From Caldifarciminota bacterium 4484_100 (lineage in GTDB: Bacteria > Hydrothermota > Tepidihabitantia > SM23-42): DNA of 16,817 nucleotides. Of the stretch, positions 6,044 through 14,695 are shown in pieces (positions within the stretch are counted from its first letter, which is position 1; each line of letters begins with the position of its first letter). The notes beneath the pieces were generated by a model. That model had not been told where the DNA came from and searched no databases. It worked only from the letters and a program-made list of their open reading frames with translations. A program made the position numbers and the translations under genes. The stretch is from positions 1 to 16,817 of the forward strand of contig MUKB01000005.1 of NCBI GenBank assembly GCA_002049785.1, given 5' to 3'.

Positions 6044-6789
6044 CGACGAGAATCATCCCCTGCCTTGATATCGCTGATGCCCGGGTGGTAAAAGGGGTCA
6101 GATTTCAGATGCTACAGAGTCTTGGAGATCCGATTGAAAGGGCACAGTTCTATGAAGAGCAGGGTGCAGATGAGATTATGCTCCTGGATGTCAATGCATC
6201 ATATAAAAATAGGGATTTGATGTTTGAACTGATTAGCCGGGTAGCCAAGAGGATTTTTATCCCGCTATGTGTGGGTGGAGGTATCAGGGATATTGAGGAT
6301 ATGAGGATGGCCCTGATGAGCGGAGCGGACAAGGTTGCAATCTGCACCGGTGCAATAATGAATCCCGGTTTGATTACTGAGGGTGCTAAACGGTTCGGCT
6401 CTCAATGTATTGTGCTATCCATTGATGCCAAAAGGTATAAAGATACCTGGCATTGCTACACCTATGGAGGTAGGCGTGATACAGGTCTGGATGTTTTGGA
6501 ATGGGCCCGACTTAGTGAGGAGCTGGGCGCAGGTGAGATTTTGTTGAATTCTATTGATAGGGATGGAACCGGAGAGGGCTATGACCTTGAGTTAACAAAA
6601 ATGGTTTCTGAAGAGGTCAGTATTCCTATAATTGCCTCAGGTGGGGCAGGAAATTTAGAGCATTTATATGATGCCATTATCAGGGGAAGGGCGGATGCAG
6701 TATTACTGGCATCTTTGGTCCACTATGATGAATATCAGATCGGCGAGATAAAGGATTATCTGAGGACGAGAGGGATCAGGGTAAGATGA
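6037..6789 (+). CDS. hisF: Imidazole glycerol phosphate synthase, cyclase subunit
   Basis: A TIM barrel that uses ammonia from HisH to convert PRFAR to imidazole glycerol phosphate and AICAR. At 250 residues it has family length. The catalytic aspartates are Asp11 (IIPCLDI) and Asp130 (LSIDAKR). Phosphate-binding turns are CVGGGIR (78-84) and IASGGAG (199-205), and the NSIDRDGTGEGYDLEL segment (171-186) is typical. The ATG lies inside the end of hisH. The end overlaps hisAI as ATGA. Confidence 0.97.
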   Translation: MLATRIIPCLDIADARVVKGVRFQMLQSLGDPIERAQFYEEQGADEIMLLDVNASYKNRDLMFELISRVAKRIFIPLCVGGGIRDIEDMRMALMSGADKVAICTGAIMNPGLITEGAKRFGSQCIVLSIDAKRYKDTWHCYTYGGRRDTGLDVLEWARLSEELGAGEILLNSIDRDGTGEGYDLELTKMVSEEVSIPIIASGGAGNLEHLYDAIIRGRADAVLLASLVHYDEYQIGEIKDYLRTRGIRVR

Positions 6790-7775
6790 TTGTACCATCG
6801 ATTGATCTAATGGCGGGTGAGGCGGTCCAGATGCGTCAGGGTAAGGAAATGGTCATAAAGGCGGGTGATCCAATGGCTTGGGTAAAAAGGTTTGACCGCT
6901 ATGCCGAGATTGCCCTTGTTGACCTTGATGCAGCAATGGGCAGGTGTGATAACCGTCGTGTTATCCAGAGGATTTTAAGATATACCGCCTGTCGGGTGGG
7001 TGGTGGAATTCGCAGTGTTGCCCAGGCAAGAGAGATGATTCAACTCGGGGCATCAAAGGTTATTATCGGCTCAAGGGTCTTTAAAGATGATACAATCGAT
7101 TATGATTTTCTTGAAAGAATGGTAGCGCATATTGGTTCAGGTCGTATCATCATTGCAGTGGATGCTCTTAATGGCGAGATTTTAACTAATGGCTGGCGCC
7201 ATCGGACCGGACTTTTGATTAACGAGATCATTTCCACACTTGAACCATATGCAAACGAATTTCTCTTTACCTGTGTGGAAAGGGAGGGTTTGATGAAGGG
7301 GACTGATCTGAAGATGATTAAAGACATAAGTGCCTTAACAGAAAAGAGGATTACCGTAGCAGGAGGGATCTGCTCAATCGAAGAGATAAAGATGCTCTGC
7401 CAGCAGGGTATGAATGTCCAGCTTGGTATGGCATTATATACTGAAAGGATAGATCTGACCGAGGCCTTTATTTCATCCCTTGACTGGACCAAGGGCCTTA
7501 TTCCAACGGTTGTCCAGGAGATTTCCGGCCCTGTTCTGATGTTGGCCTATTCAAACGGTGATTCAATTAAAAAGACATTCGAGACCAATCGAATGTGGTA
7601 TTTTTCACGTTCAAGAAAAAGATTATGGATGAAGGGTGAAACCTCAGGCAATATCCAGGAATTTATTAGATTTCGGGTTGACTGTGATGCAGATACCCTG
7701 CTTGCCCTGGTAAGGCAAAATGGTGTTGCCTGCCATCTGGGAACCGATACCTGTTTTGGAAATAGGAGGTATTGA
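6786..7775 (+). CDS. hisAI: Fusion of ProFAR isomerase (HisA) and phosphoribosyl-AMP cyclohydrolase (HisI)
   Basis: One 329-residue protein carries two histidine enzymes. Residues 1-232 are a HisA TIM barrel with catalytic Asp7 (PSIDLMAG) and Asp126 (IAVDALNG), RVGGGIRS at 70-77, and VAGGICS at 191-197. Residues 233-326 are a complete HisI: GLIPTVVQ, VLMLAYSN, WYFSRSRKRLWMKGETSGN, the DCDAD metal site at 299-303, and Cys316 and Cys323, which with Cys300 give the C-x15-C-x6-C zinc spacing of the family. The join is tight, with almost no linker, and no stop or frameshift is seen. HisI acts before HisA in the pathway, so product order is reversed in the chain. HisE, often fused to HisI, is absent. 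Confidence 0.93.
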   Translation: MIVPSIDLMAGEAVQMRQGKEMVIKAGDPMAWVKRFDRYAEIALVDLDAAMGRCDNRRVIQRILRYTACRVGGGIRSVAQAREMIQLGASKVIIGSRVFKDDTIDYDFLERMVAHIGSGRIIIAVDALNGEILTNGWRHRTGLLINEIISTLEPYANEFLFTCVEREGLMKGTDLKMIKDISALTEKRITVAGGICSIEEIKMLCQQGMNVQLGMALYTERIDLTEAFISSLDWTKGLIPTVVQEISGPVLMLAYSNGDSIKKTFETNRMWYFSRSRKRLWMKGETSGNIQEFIRFRVDCDADTLLALVRQNGVACHLGTDTCFGNRRY

Positions 7776-8797
7776 TGGAGATTAAAAGGTTGTTGGAGAG
7801 GATTATCAATAATAAGAATCTTGATGCCCAAGAGGCGTTTGAGCTTGCCTCAGGTATTATGGAGGGCAAGCTGAGTCCTGCCCAGCTCGGTGCTTTGCTT
7901 ACCGCACTGAGAATGAAGGGTGAGACGATCGATGAGATCACAGGGTTTGCCCGGGCAATGAGGGAGAAGGCGGCTCGGGTGGAATGTGATTTTGAGGATC
8001 TGATTGATACCTGCGGCACGGGTGGTGATCAGTCAAATACATTCAATATCTCAACGGTAGCGGCACTGATTGCTGCAGGAGCTGGTTGTCGGGTTGCCAA
8101 ACACGGAAATCGCTCGGTATCGAGTCGTTGTGGTAGTGCAGACCTGCTTGAATCCTTAGGTGTGAATATCAACATTCCGGTTCAAATGGTGGTTGAGTGT
8201 ATTGAAAGAGCGGGTTTCGGTTTTCTCTTTGCCCCGAATCTTCATAAGGCAATGAAGTATGCGATCGGACCGAGAAGAGAATTGGGTGTGAGGACAATCT
8301 TTAATATTCTTGGGCCGCTTACCAATCCTGCCCGGGTGCAACGTCAGGTCCTTGGCGTATTTGACCTGAGCCTAACCCGGCCGATTGCTGAAGTTCTTGA
8401 TGAACTCGGTTCAAAACACTCTCTTGTGGTCTACAGTGAGGATGGTCTGGATGAGATAACGACCACAGGTCAGACATTCATCAGTGAATTGAAGGGAAGT
8501 AAAATAGAGGACTATACAATCGTGCCTGAGGATTTTGGACTGAAGAGGTGCCGGATTGAAGAGCTTCAAGGTGGTCCACCTGAGAATAATGCTAAAATTG
8601 CAATTGATCTCTTAAAGGGAAGACCGGGTCCGATGCGGGATATTGCGGTGCTGAATGCAGGTGCAGGAATCTATGTTGCAGGCAAGGTGGACTCTATCAG
8701 TGCAGGTATCAAACTGGCCAATGAATCCATCGATTCAGGTGAGGCCTTAAAGAAGCTGGAGATACTCAGGGAGTTGACCAATGGGACTGTTGAATAG
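7775..8797 (+). CDS. trpD: Anthranilate phosphoribosyltransferase
   Basis: Transfers the phosphoribosyl group from PRPP to anthranilate. At 340 residues it shows the glycine-rich DTCGTGGDQSNTFNIST motif (PRPP site), KHGNRSVSSRCGSADLLE (anthranilate/PRPP binding) and GPLTNP. It has no TrpG domain, unlike enterobacterial TrpGD fusions. ATG 7775 is chosen over the in-frame TTG at 7772 because AGGAGGT (7764-7770) gives correct spacing. It overlaps the hisAI stop by one base (TGATG) and trpC by 17 nt. It marks the switch from his to trp genes. Confidence 0.96.
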   Translation: MEIKRLLERIINNKNLDAQEAFELASGIMEGKLSPAQLGALLTALRMKGETIDEITGFARAMREKAARVECDFEDLIDTCGTGGDQSNTFNISTVAALIAAGAGCRVAKHGNRSVSSRCGSADLLESLGVNINIPVQMVVECIERAGFGFLFAPNLHKAMKYAIGPRRELGVRTIFNILGPLTNPARVQRQVLGVFDLSLTRPIAEVLDELGSKHSLVVYSEDGLDEITTTGQTFISELKGSKIEDYTIVPEDFGLKRCRIEELQGGPPENNAKIAIDLLKGRPGPMRDIAVLNAGAGIYVAGKVDSISAGIKLANESIDSGEALKKLEILRELTNGTVE

Positions 8798-9563
8798 AAT
8801 TATTACACAGAAAAGAAAAGAAGTTGAGTTGAGGAAGGGTTTATTCAAAATCGAGTATCTCAGGCGGGCGAAGTTCCCTGAGTTACGGGATTTCAAAGGG
8901 ATATTCAGGAAAAGAGGATTTGCTGTGATTGCGGAGGTCAAGCGATTTTCACCTTCTGCAGGGATAATCGTCAAAGATTTTGATCTGCAGAAGATTGTCT
9001 GTAGCTATGAAACAGACGGAGCCTCAGCCCTCTCCATCCTTACAGACTATGTATTTTTTGGGGGCAGGGATGGATTCATTTTTCAGGCGAAGAGGTTGGT
9101 GAACCTACCAATTCTGCGTAAGGATTTCATCATTGATGAATATCAAGTCTTTGAATCACGGTGGCTTGGTGCTGATGCAATCCTTCTGATTGCCCGACTT
9201 TTTACTCAGAATAGATTATCGGCACTTATTGAACTTGCTCAGGACATAGGTCTGGCCTGTCTAATTGAGGTTCATAATCTCGATGAGTTGAGGATGGTGC
9301 TGAAGACACCGGCCCAGATGATCGGCATCAATAACCGCGACCTTGATACCCAGAAGGTCAACATAGAAAATTCATTTCGGCTGAAACAATATATTCCTGA
9401 AGGGTATATTGTTATAAGCGAAAGTGGTATCAGAAATTCTGAGCATATCAAAGGGTTAATAGATGCAGGTTTTGATGGTGCATTGATCGGTGAAGCCTTG
9501 TTGCGTGCATACGAAGGGGAAGGAGTAGCTGAATTATTGAGGAGGGATTATGCCCGATCTTGA
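8781..9563 (+). CDS. trpC: Indole-3-glycerol phosphate synthase
   Basis: Closes the indole ring from CdRP to give indole-3-glycerol phosphate, the TrpA substrate. It is a stand-alone 260-residue TIM barrel, not fused to TrpF. Catalytic residues by family motif: Glu52 and Lys54 (AEVKRFSPS), Lys114 (LRKDFIID), Glu163 (LIEVHN), Asn184 (GINNRDL) and Glu214/Ser215 (VISESGI). The start at 8781 lies inside the end of trpD, with GGGAG just upstream. The gene ends 14 nt inside tyrA. Confidence 0.96.
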   Translation: MGLLNRIITQKRKEVELRKGLFKIEYLRRAKFPELRDFKGIFRKRGFAVIAEVKRFSPSAGIIVKDFDLQKIVCSYETDGASALSILTDYVFFGGRDGFIFQAKRLVNLPILRKDFIIDEYQVFESRWLGADAILLIARLFTQNRLSALIELAQDIGLACLIEVHNLDELRMVLKTPAQMIGINNRDLDTQKVNIENSFRLKQYIPEGYIVISESGIRNSEHIKGLIDAGFDGALIGEALLRAYEGEGVAELLRRDYARS

Positions 9564-10629
9564 ATCTCTGAGGCAGAAGATACTGGATATTGATAGGGAG
9601 ATAATCAGGCTCATCGGCGCGCGGCTTGAGGTTACCAGAAAGATCGGCCGGGAAAAGGCTGAATCCGGGATTCCCCTGCGCAACTGGAAGGTAGAAAAGG
9701 AGGTGATTGCCCATGCCCAGAAAGAGGCGGAGATGTTGAATATCGATGTTCAGTTCATCAAGGCGGTTATGCAGATTTTAATCCGGGAGTCCTGGATTCA
9801 ACAGGAGAAACTCCACTATTCGAGATATCGGGGTAATAAAGAGAGGATTCTGGTGGTCGGTGGTCTTGGGGCAATGGGACGATGGCTTGTTCGATTTTTC
9901 CAGAATCAGGGACATCGTGTATATATCTATGATACAAAGGGTTCTTCAGATGATTTCGATTGTTTCGATTCACTGGAAAAGGGACTTGAAAAGGTTGGAT
10001 ATGCTATCATTGCTACACCACTTGATACAGTTGCAAGGGTAATTCGCGAAATTACAAAATTAAACTTCTCAGGCATTGTTTTTGATATCGCCAGTCTCAA
10101 GGGTCATCTGATTGATGCTATTGAGGATGCACGAACCCGGGGTATCAGGATTACCAGTATCCACCCGATGTTTGGACCGGATTGTCGAAGTTTGGCAGAT
10201 AAGGTTGTCTGCCTCTGCGATTGTGGTGTCCATACAGCCAATCAAAAGATTGAGGAGATGTTTAAGGATACCGCAGTTTCCTTGGTTCGGCTTTCTCTGA
10301 GGGAGCACGATTACATTATCTCTTATGTGCTGGGGTTGTCCCATTTGATTAACATCATTTTTATGAATGTATTAATCAGAGGTGGTGAATATAAGGACTT
10401 CAAGCGGGTGGGAAGCACAACATTCTTCTCCCAGCTCAAAACGACCCGGAGTGTAATTGATGAAGATCCCAGGCTTTATTATGCAATTCAACAGCTGAAC
10501 CCATTTAAGGATGAACTCTATAATAGGTTGAGGTCTGCAGTCGATACTATCACCAATATAGTATTGAATAAAGATGAAAAAAGATTTATTGAAATTATGG
10601 AACAGGCTCGGGAGTGGTTCAAGAGATGA
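9550..10629 (+). CDS. tyrA: Bifunctional chorismate mutase / prephenate dehydrogenase (T-protein type)
   Basis: Converts chorismate to prephenate and then to 4-hydroxyphenylpyruvate for tyrosine. Residues 1-88 are an AroQ-type all-helical chorismate mutase resembling the E. coli TyrA N-terminus (LRQKILDIDREIIRLIGARL, ending LIRESWIQQE). By eye, Arg8, Arg25, Lys36, Glu49 and Gln85 fit the known active-site positions, but the Arg of the usual RE pair is Val48. Residues about 97-359 are the dehydrogenase, with the nucleotide-binding loop VVGGLGAMG (102-110), IHPMFGPD with His205, and LGLSHLINI with His265. The ribosome-binding site is in GGAGGG at the end of trpC; the start overlaps trpC by 14 nt. 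No ACT domain is present, so feedback control would have to use the dehydrogenase itself. Confidence 0.93.
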   Translation: MPDLESLRQKILDIDREIIRLIGARLEVTRKIGREKAESGIPLRNWKVEKEVIAHAQKEAEMLNIDVQFIKAVMQILIRESWIQQEKLHYSRYRGNKERILVVGGLGAMGRWLVRFFQNQGHRVYIYDTKGSSDDFDCFDSLEKGLEKVGYAIIATPLDTVARVIREITKLNFSGIVFDIASLKGHLIDAIEDARTRGIRITSIHPMFGPDCRSLADKVVCLCDCGVHTANQKIEEMFKDTAVSLVRLSLREHDYIISYVLGLSHLINIIFMNVLIRGGEYKDFKRVGSTTFFSQLKTTRSVIDEDPRLYYAIQQLNPFKDELYNRLRSAVDTITNIVLNKDEKRFIEIMEQAREWFKR

Positions 10630-11231
10630 GGACAAAAATCAAGATCTGTGGTATCACAAATTTGGAGGATGCCTTGATGGTCCAGCACCTTGGTGTAGAT
10701 GCACTGGGCCTGATATTTGCACCATCACCGCGGAGGATTACTCCGGATATGGGCAGAAAGATTATTAAGGGTTTAGGGCCGTTCATAACGACCGTGGCGG
10801 TTTTTATGGATGAGGAGTATCAGGAGGTGAATCGTATTGTCGAATACATCCAGGCGGATGCAGTTCAACTCCATGGAAATGAACCACCTGAGTATTGTGC
10901 CCGGATAAAGAGAAGGGTGATTAAGCGGATTTCTATAACAGAGGATGATACACCCGAATCAATTAAGAGTAGATGTCGGGAATTTGATTGCTGTTTTCTA
11001 CTCTTCGATCCCGGGGCAGGTTCAGGAAGGGTTTTTGACTGGAGGAAATTGAGCAGGGTCGAACAGCCGTTTATTCTTGCCGGAGGTCTGAGACCGGATA
11101 ATATCAAAGAGGCGATTGAACTTTTAAAACCCTATGGTGTTGATGTCTGCTCCGGTGTAGAAGAGAGCCCGGGTAAAAAGGATTATCATCAACTGACCAG
11201 ATTCATTCAGGAGGTGAGGAGATGTTCTTAA
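10626..11231 (+). CDS. trpF: Phosphoribosylanthranilate isomerase
   Basis: Isomerises N-phosphoribosyl-anthranilate to CdRP in the Trp branch. It is 201 residues from ATG 10626, which overlaps the tyrA stop as ATGA and is preferred to an in-frame GTG at 10614. The general base Cys8 lies in KICGIT, the general acid is the Asp of LLFDPGAGSG, and phosphate is bound by ILAGGLRPDN. VDVCSGVEESPGKKD near the C-terminus is diagnostic. It is separate from trpC and sits after tyrA, so the trp genes are split in the operon. Confidence 0.96.
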   Translation: MRTKIKICGITNLEDALMVQHLGVDALGLIFAPSPRRITPDMGRKIIKGLGPFITTVAVFMDEEYQEVNRIVEYIQADAVQLHGNEPPEYCARIKRRVIKRISITEDDTPESIKSRCREFDCCFLLFDPGAGSGRVFDWRKLSRVEQPFILAGGLRPDNIKEAIELLKPYGVDVCSGVEESPGKKDYHQLTRFIQEVRRCS

Positions 11232-11992
11232 CCGGGATTATCGGTTTTCCCCTGATAAAGACCCTCTCTCCAGAGATGCATAATCGGGCATTCAGGGCCT
11301 TGGGACTGGAGGGTCGATATCTGACTTTCCGGGTGAAGGGGAATGACCTGAAATCTGCACTCCAGGGACTGAAGGCGCTCGGATTTTCTGGAGTAAATAT
11401 AACCAATCCCTATAAAGAGAAGGTGATCGATCTGCTTGACCAGATTGACCGCAGGGCCAAAAAGATTGGTGCGGTTAATACTATTGTGATCAGAGATAGA
11501 AGACTTTATGGCTACAATACCGATGCGGAGGGGTTCGAGATATCTCTGGCAGTATGTAGAATTCATCTGAGAAGAAAAAAGGTCTTGCTCATTGGCGCAG
11601 GTGGTGGAGCACGGGCAGTTGCCTATGTTCTCAGGAAGAATAGACCAGAAAAATATTATGTCTGCAATCGGACCAGAAAGAAGGCGATGAAGCTTATTCA
11701 GGTCTTTGGTGGAGAGTTGTTGAAATCCAACCGGCTCGAGAAGAGCCTTCCTGAATTTGACCTGGTGATAAATGCGACAACGGTCGATCTACAGGCTCGG
11801 TGTCTGAAAAGAATGAGAAAGGGTTCAACCTATTATGATTTGAATTATCGATTCAAAACGAGAAAAAAGAAGGGGGTGAAGATGGTGAACGGACTTTTAA
11901 TGCTCGTCTATCAGGGGGCGGGGTCATTTCGTTTATGGACAAAAAGAAGACCTCCAATCAAGGTGATGAAAAGGGCAGTGGGGGTTATATGA
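11222..11992 (+). CDS. aroE: Shikimate dehydrogenase
   Basis: Reduces 3-dehydroshikimate to shikimate with NADPH. It is 256 residues. Seen: the shikimate-binding LSPEMHN (15-21), catalytic Lys65 in NITNPYKEK, Asp101 in YNTDAEGF, and the cofactor loop GAGGGARA (125-132) with NRTRKKA, the basic patch expected for NADP. The usual NATxxGM motif reads NATTVDL, a small departure. The C-terminal MLVYQGAGSFRLWT helix is intact. A very good ribosome-binding site GGAGGTGAGG (11211-11220) lies inside trpF; the overlap is 10 nt. The end overlaps aroC as ATGA. Confidence 0.94.
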   Translation: MFLTGIIGFPLIKTLSPEMHNRAFRALGLEGRYLTFRVKGNDLKSALQGLKALGFSGVNITNPYKEKVIDLLDQIDRRAKKIGAVNTIVIRDRRLYGYNTDAEGFEISLAVCRIHLRRKKVLLIGAGGGARAVAYVLRKNRPEKYYVCNRTRKKAMKLIQVFGGELLKSNRLEKSLPEFDLVINATTVDLQARCLKRMRKGSTYYDLNYRFKTRKKKGVKMVNGLLMLVYQGAGSFRLWTKRRPPIKVMKRAVGVI

Positions 11993-13134
11993 TTAGATGG
12001 CTTGGTGCGGGTGAGTCACATGGCAAAGGAATTTCGGTAATTATTGATGGCCTGCCTGCTGGTATTGCGATTGATGTTGAGGCAATAAATAGAGAGCTTT
12101 CAAGGCGTCAGATGGGTTATGGTCGGGGTAGACGGATGAAGATTGAGAATGATAGGGTATTGATATTTTCGGGGATTCGTCATGGAAAGACCTTAGGTTC
12201 ACCAGTGCAGTTATTGGTCATAAATCGGGATTATAAAAACTGGACCGAGGTAATGGAGATTGGTCCTGGAGGTTCTGGAATGCGTATTACTAAACCCCGA
12301 CCCGGGCATGGAGACCTTGCCGGTTATCTCAAGTATGGATTTGATGATATCAGGAATGTCCTGGAGCGGGCATCAGCACGCACGACCGTATCCTGGGTAG
12401 CGGGTGGTGCAATCTTTAAACAGTTTCTTGCAAATTTTGGTATCACAATCTACTCCCATACCCTAAGGATTGGTCGGATTCAGGCAAAAAAGGTGGATCA
12501 GGACATTACTGAACTCGACAATACACCCCTGCGCTGTCTCGATTCACAAAAGGAGAAGCAGATGATGGAGCTCATTGATCAGGCACAAAGAAGGGGTGAT
12601 AGTGTGGGCGGTGTATGTGAGGTTATCGCCCAGGGGGTGTGCGCAGGACTTGGTACATACGCCCAGTTTGACCGTCGCCTCGATGCCCGGATCGGTCAGG
12701 TGATGTTTTCCATCCCATCGGTCAAGGGTGTGGAGATCGGTTCTGGTTTTGACAGTGCCCAGAGATTCGGCTCAGAAGTTCAGGACCAGATTTACTACAA
12801 AAAGGCCAGGGGATTCTACCGCAGGACCAATCGGGCCGGTGGAATTGAAGCAGGGGTTAGTAATGGTGAGGATATTATCGTGCGCCTGTGGTGTAAACCG
12901 ATTCCCACCTTGAGACAACCCTTAAATTCTGTGGATATCGAGACTAAGTCTCCGGTTCTGGCCCAGAAGGAGCGTGCTGATGTCTGTGTTGTTCCTGCAG
13001 TTGGGGTGATTGGTGAGGCGATGCTTGCCTATGTGATTGCTGATGCATTCCTGGAGAAGTTTGGCTCAGATACGATGAGGGACATTCAGGCAAATTTCGC
13101 TGCCTATCTCAGGAGGTTAAATGAGGCCGGATAA
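11989..13134 (+). CDS. aroC: Chorismate synthase
   Basis: Forms chorismate from EPSP using reduced FMN and is the common entry to Phe, Tyr and Trp. The ATG at 11989 (MIRWLGAGESHGKG) is the family start. An in-frame ATG at 11935 would add 18 residues that overlap aroE and match nothing in the family. The product is 381 residues, a normal length. Motifs: GESHGKG (8-14), RRQMGYGRGRR, SGIRHGKTLGSP, TKPRPGHGDLAG, RASARTT, and GNxED-type SNGEDI near residue 300. It overlaps the aroE stop by ATGA and aroKB by 14 nt. Confidence 0.96.
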   Translation: MIRWLGAGESHGKGISVIIDGLPAGIAIDVEAINRELSRRQMGYGRGRRMKIENDRVLIFSGIRHGKTLGSPVQLLVINRDYKNWTEVMEIGPGGSGMRITKPRPGHGDLAGYLKYGFDDIRNVLERASARTTVSWVAGGAIFKQFLANFGITIYSHTLRIGRIQAKKVDQDITELDNTPLRCLDSQKEKQMMELIDQAQRRGDSVGGVCEVIAQGVCAGLGTYAQFDRRLDARIGQVMFSIPSVKGVEIGSGFDSAQRFGSEVQDQIYYKKARGFYRRTNRAGGIEAGVSNGEDIIVRLWCKPIPTLRQPLNSVDIETKSPVLAQKERADVCVVPAVGVIGEAMLAYVIADAFLEKFGSDTMRDIQANFAAYLRRLNEAG

Positions 13135-14695
13135 TATAATTCTCGTGGGATTTATGGGTGTGGGCAAGGATACGGTCGCCCAGGAGATTGCCCGACTTAC
13201 CGATTATGTAATGATTTCTACAGACCATCTGATTCAACTGGAGACAGGAATTTCGATCCGTAATATATTCAAGAAAAAGGGTGAACAATACTTCAGAGAC
13301 CTGGAGCAGAAGGTGGTATCGAGGCTTTCGAATTTGAAGAATATGGTTGTTGCGACCGGGGGAGGAATATTTTTGAGAAAGAAAAACCGTAATCTGCTCA
13401 GCGGAATGGGCTATTTAATTCATCTCGATGCCCGACCCGAGGTGCTCAGAAAGAGAATCGCAAGGCTATGGACCCGTCCTCTGCTTAAAAATTATGAAGA
13501 TATCAACAGAATTTATAAGCAGAGGCAGAAAATATACCGGGGGGGGATAAAAATTGATACATCCGAAAGGACTCCTCAGGAGGTTGCCCGGGAGATTATA
13601 GACCACCTTAGGCTAAAAGAGACTCGACCTGGAATCAGAATGACAAGAATTGTGTTAAGGACAGATTCAAAGAGGTGCCTGTTCTATGTAGGTTACGGGC
13701 TTTTCTCAAAATCGGGGATGTTCAGAATCGAAAAACCCTGCCGTGCCCTGGTAATCTCCAACCCCTTGGTCGCCGGGTTCTATGCAGACGGTGTTCTGAG
13801 GTTTTTGAAACAGGCAGGGATAGAACCTGAATTGAGCCTGGTACCTGATGGAGAATCGTATAAGAATATAGAAGAGGCTGTCAGACTCTATAATCTTCTG
13901 CTCCAAAGACGATTTTCCCGGGGTGATCTGATTGTTGGACTTGGGGGTGGTGTGGTCTGTGACCTTGCAGGATTTGTTGCCTCAACCTATAAACGGGGTA
14001 TGGGTCTAATCCAGATTCCCACTACCCTGCTTGCCCAGGTGGATGCGGCAATCGGAGGCAAGAATGGATTGAATCACAGGGGAAAGAATATGCTCGGAAC
14101 ATTCTATCAACCAGATGCGGTTTTCTGTGACCTTCAGTTTCTCAAGACCCTTTCTGATTATGATATGAAGAATGGCCTTGCTGAGGTGATAAAGTATGGA
14201 GTTATCTGTGACCCAGAACTTTTTACCCAACTTAAAAAGGAGAGAGCAAGTGTTCTTAAACGGGATATGAAGGTTCTCAAAAAAATTGTTACGCGCTCCA
14301 TTCAGATTAAGGCAGAGATAGTAAAAGTCGATGAAAGGGAGGAGACAGGAAAGCGGGCGATATTGAATTTTGGCCATACAGTTGCCCATATCATTGAGAC
14401 CCAGACCCATTATCAAAAATTGAGCCATGGTGAGGCTGTTGCCATCGGTATGGCGGAGGAGTCGAAATGGGCATATCAACAAGGCTATCTCAAACAGGAT
14501 GAACTGGATAAGATATTGAAGATCTTATCAGAATATAAGCTACCGACAAGTCTACCCAGTTCTATCGGGCCTGAGGCGATAAGGGGAGCAGTCTTGCAGG
14601 ATAAGAAGGTGAGGCGAGAGAGGTTGATACTGCCGATCCCCCAAAAGGTGGGACGGGTAAGATTGAAGGAGGTAAGATGCGAGAAATTCTTGTAA
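13121..14695 (+). CDS. aroKB: Fusion of shikimate kinase (AroK) and 3-dehydroquinate synthase (AroB)
   Basis: One 524-residue chain holds two shikimate-pathway enzymes. Residues 1-165 are shikimate kinase: P-loop GFMGVGKDT (10-18), Asp35 and Arg59 (YFRDLE) for shikimate, TGGG (79-82), and lid WTRPL with Arg119. The P-loop has Asp where Ser/Thr normally follows Lys16. Residues about 172-524 are AroB: PDGESYKN (242-249), LGGGVVCDLAGFVAS, QIPTTLLAQVDAAIGGKNG, and metal ligands Glu355 (LAEVIKYG), His419 (NFGHT) and His436 (HGEAVAIG). AroB forms dehydroquinate from DAHP, while AroK phosphorylates shikimate. A similar AroK-AroB fusion is known in Thermotoga. It overlaps aroC by 14 nt and aroQ by 19 nt. 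Confidence 0.95.
   Translation: MRPDNIILVGFMGVGKDTVAQEIARLTDYVMISTDHLIQLETGISIRNIFKKKGEQYFRDLEQKVVSRLSNLKNMVVATGGGIFLRKKNRNLLSGMGYLIHLDARPEVLRKRIARLWTRPLLKNYEDINRIYKQRQKIYRGGIKIDTSERTPQEVAREIIDHLRLKETRPGIRMTRIVLRTDSKRCLFYVGYGLFSKSGMFRIEKPCRALVISNPLVAGFYADGVLRFLKQAGIEPELSLVPDGESYKNIEEAVRLYNLLLQRRFSRGDLIVGLGGGVVCDLAGFVASTYKRGMGLIQIPTTLLAQVDAAIGGKNGLNHRGKNMLGTFYQPDAVFCDLQFLKTLSDYDMKNGLAEVIKYGVICDPELFTQLKKERASVLKRDMKVLKKIVTRSIQIKAEIVKVDEREETGKRAILNFGHTVAHIIETQTHYQKLSHGEAVAIGMAEESKWAYQQGYLKQDELDKILKILSEYKLPTSLPSSIGPEAIRGAVLQDKKVRRERLILPIPQKVGRVRLKEVRCEKFL

Noticed and set aside
11935..11988. N-terminal extension of AroC from an upstream ATG
   Set aside because: The 18 extra residues (DKKKTSNQGD...) overlap aroE, match nothing in the family, and ATG 11989 gives the standard MIRWLGAGESHGKG start with an ATGA overlap.
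14006..14482. 158-residue minus-strand ORF opposite aroKB
   Set aside because: It is antisense to conserved AroB motifs, has no ribosome-binding site of note and no recognisable domain.
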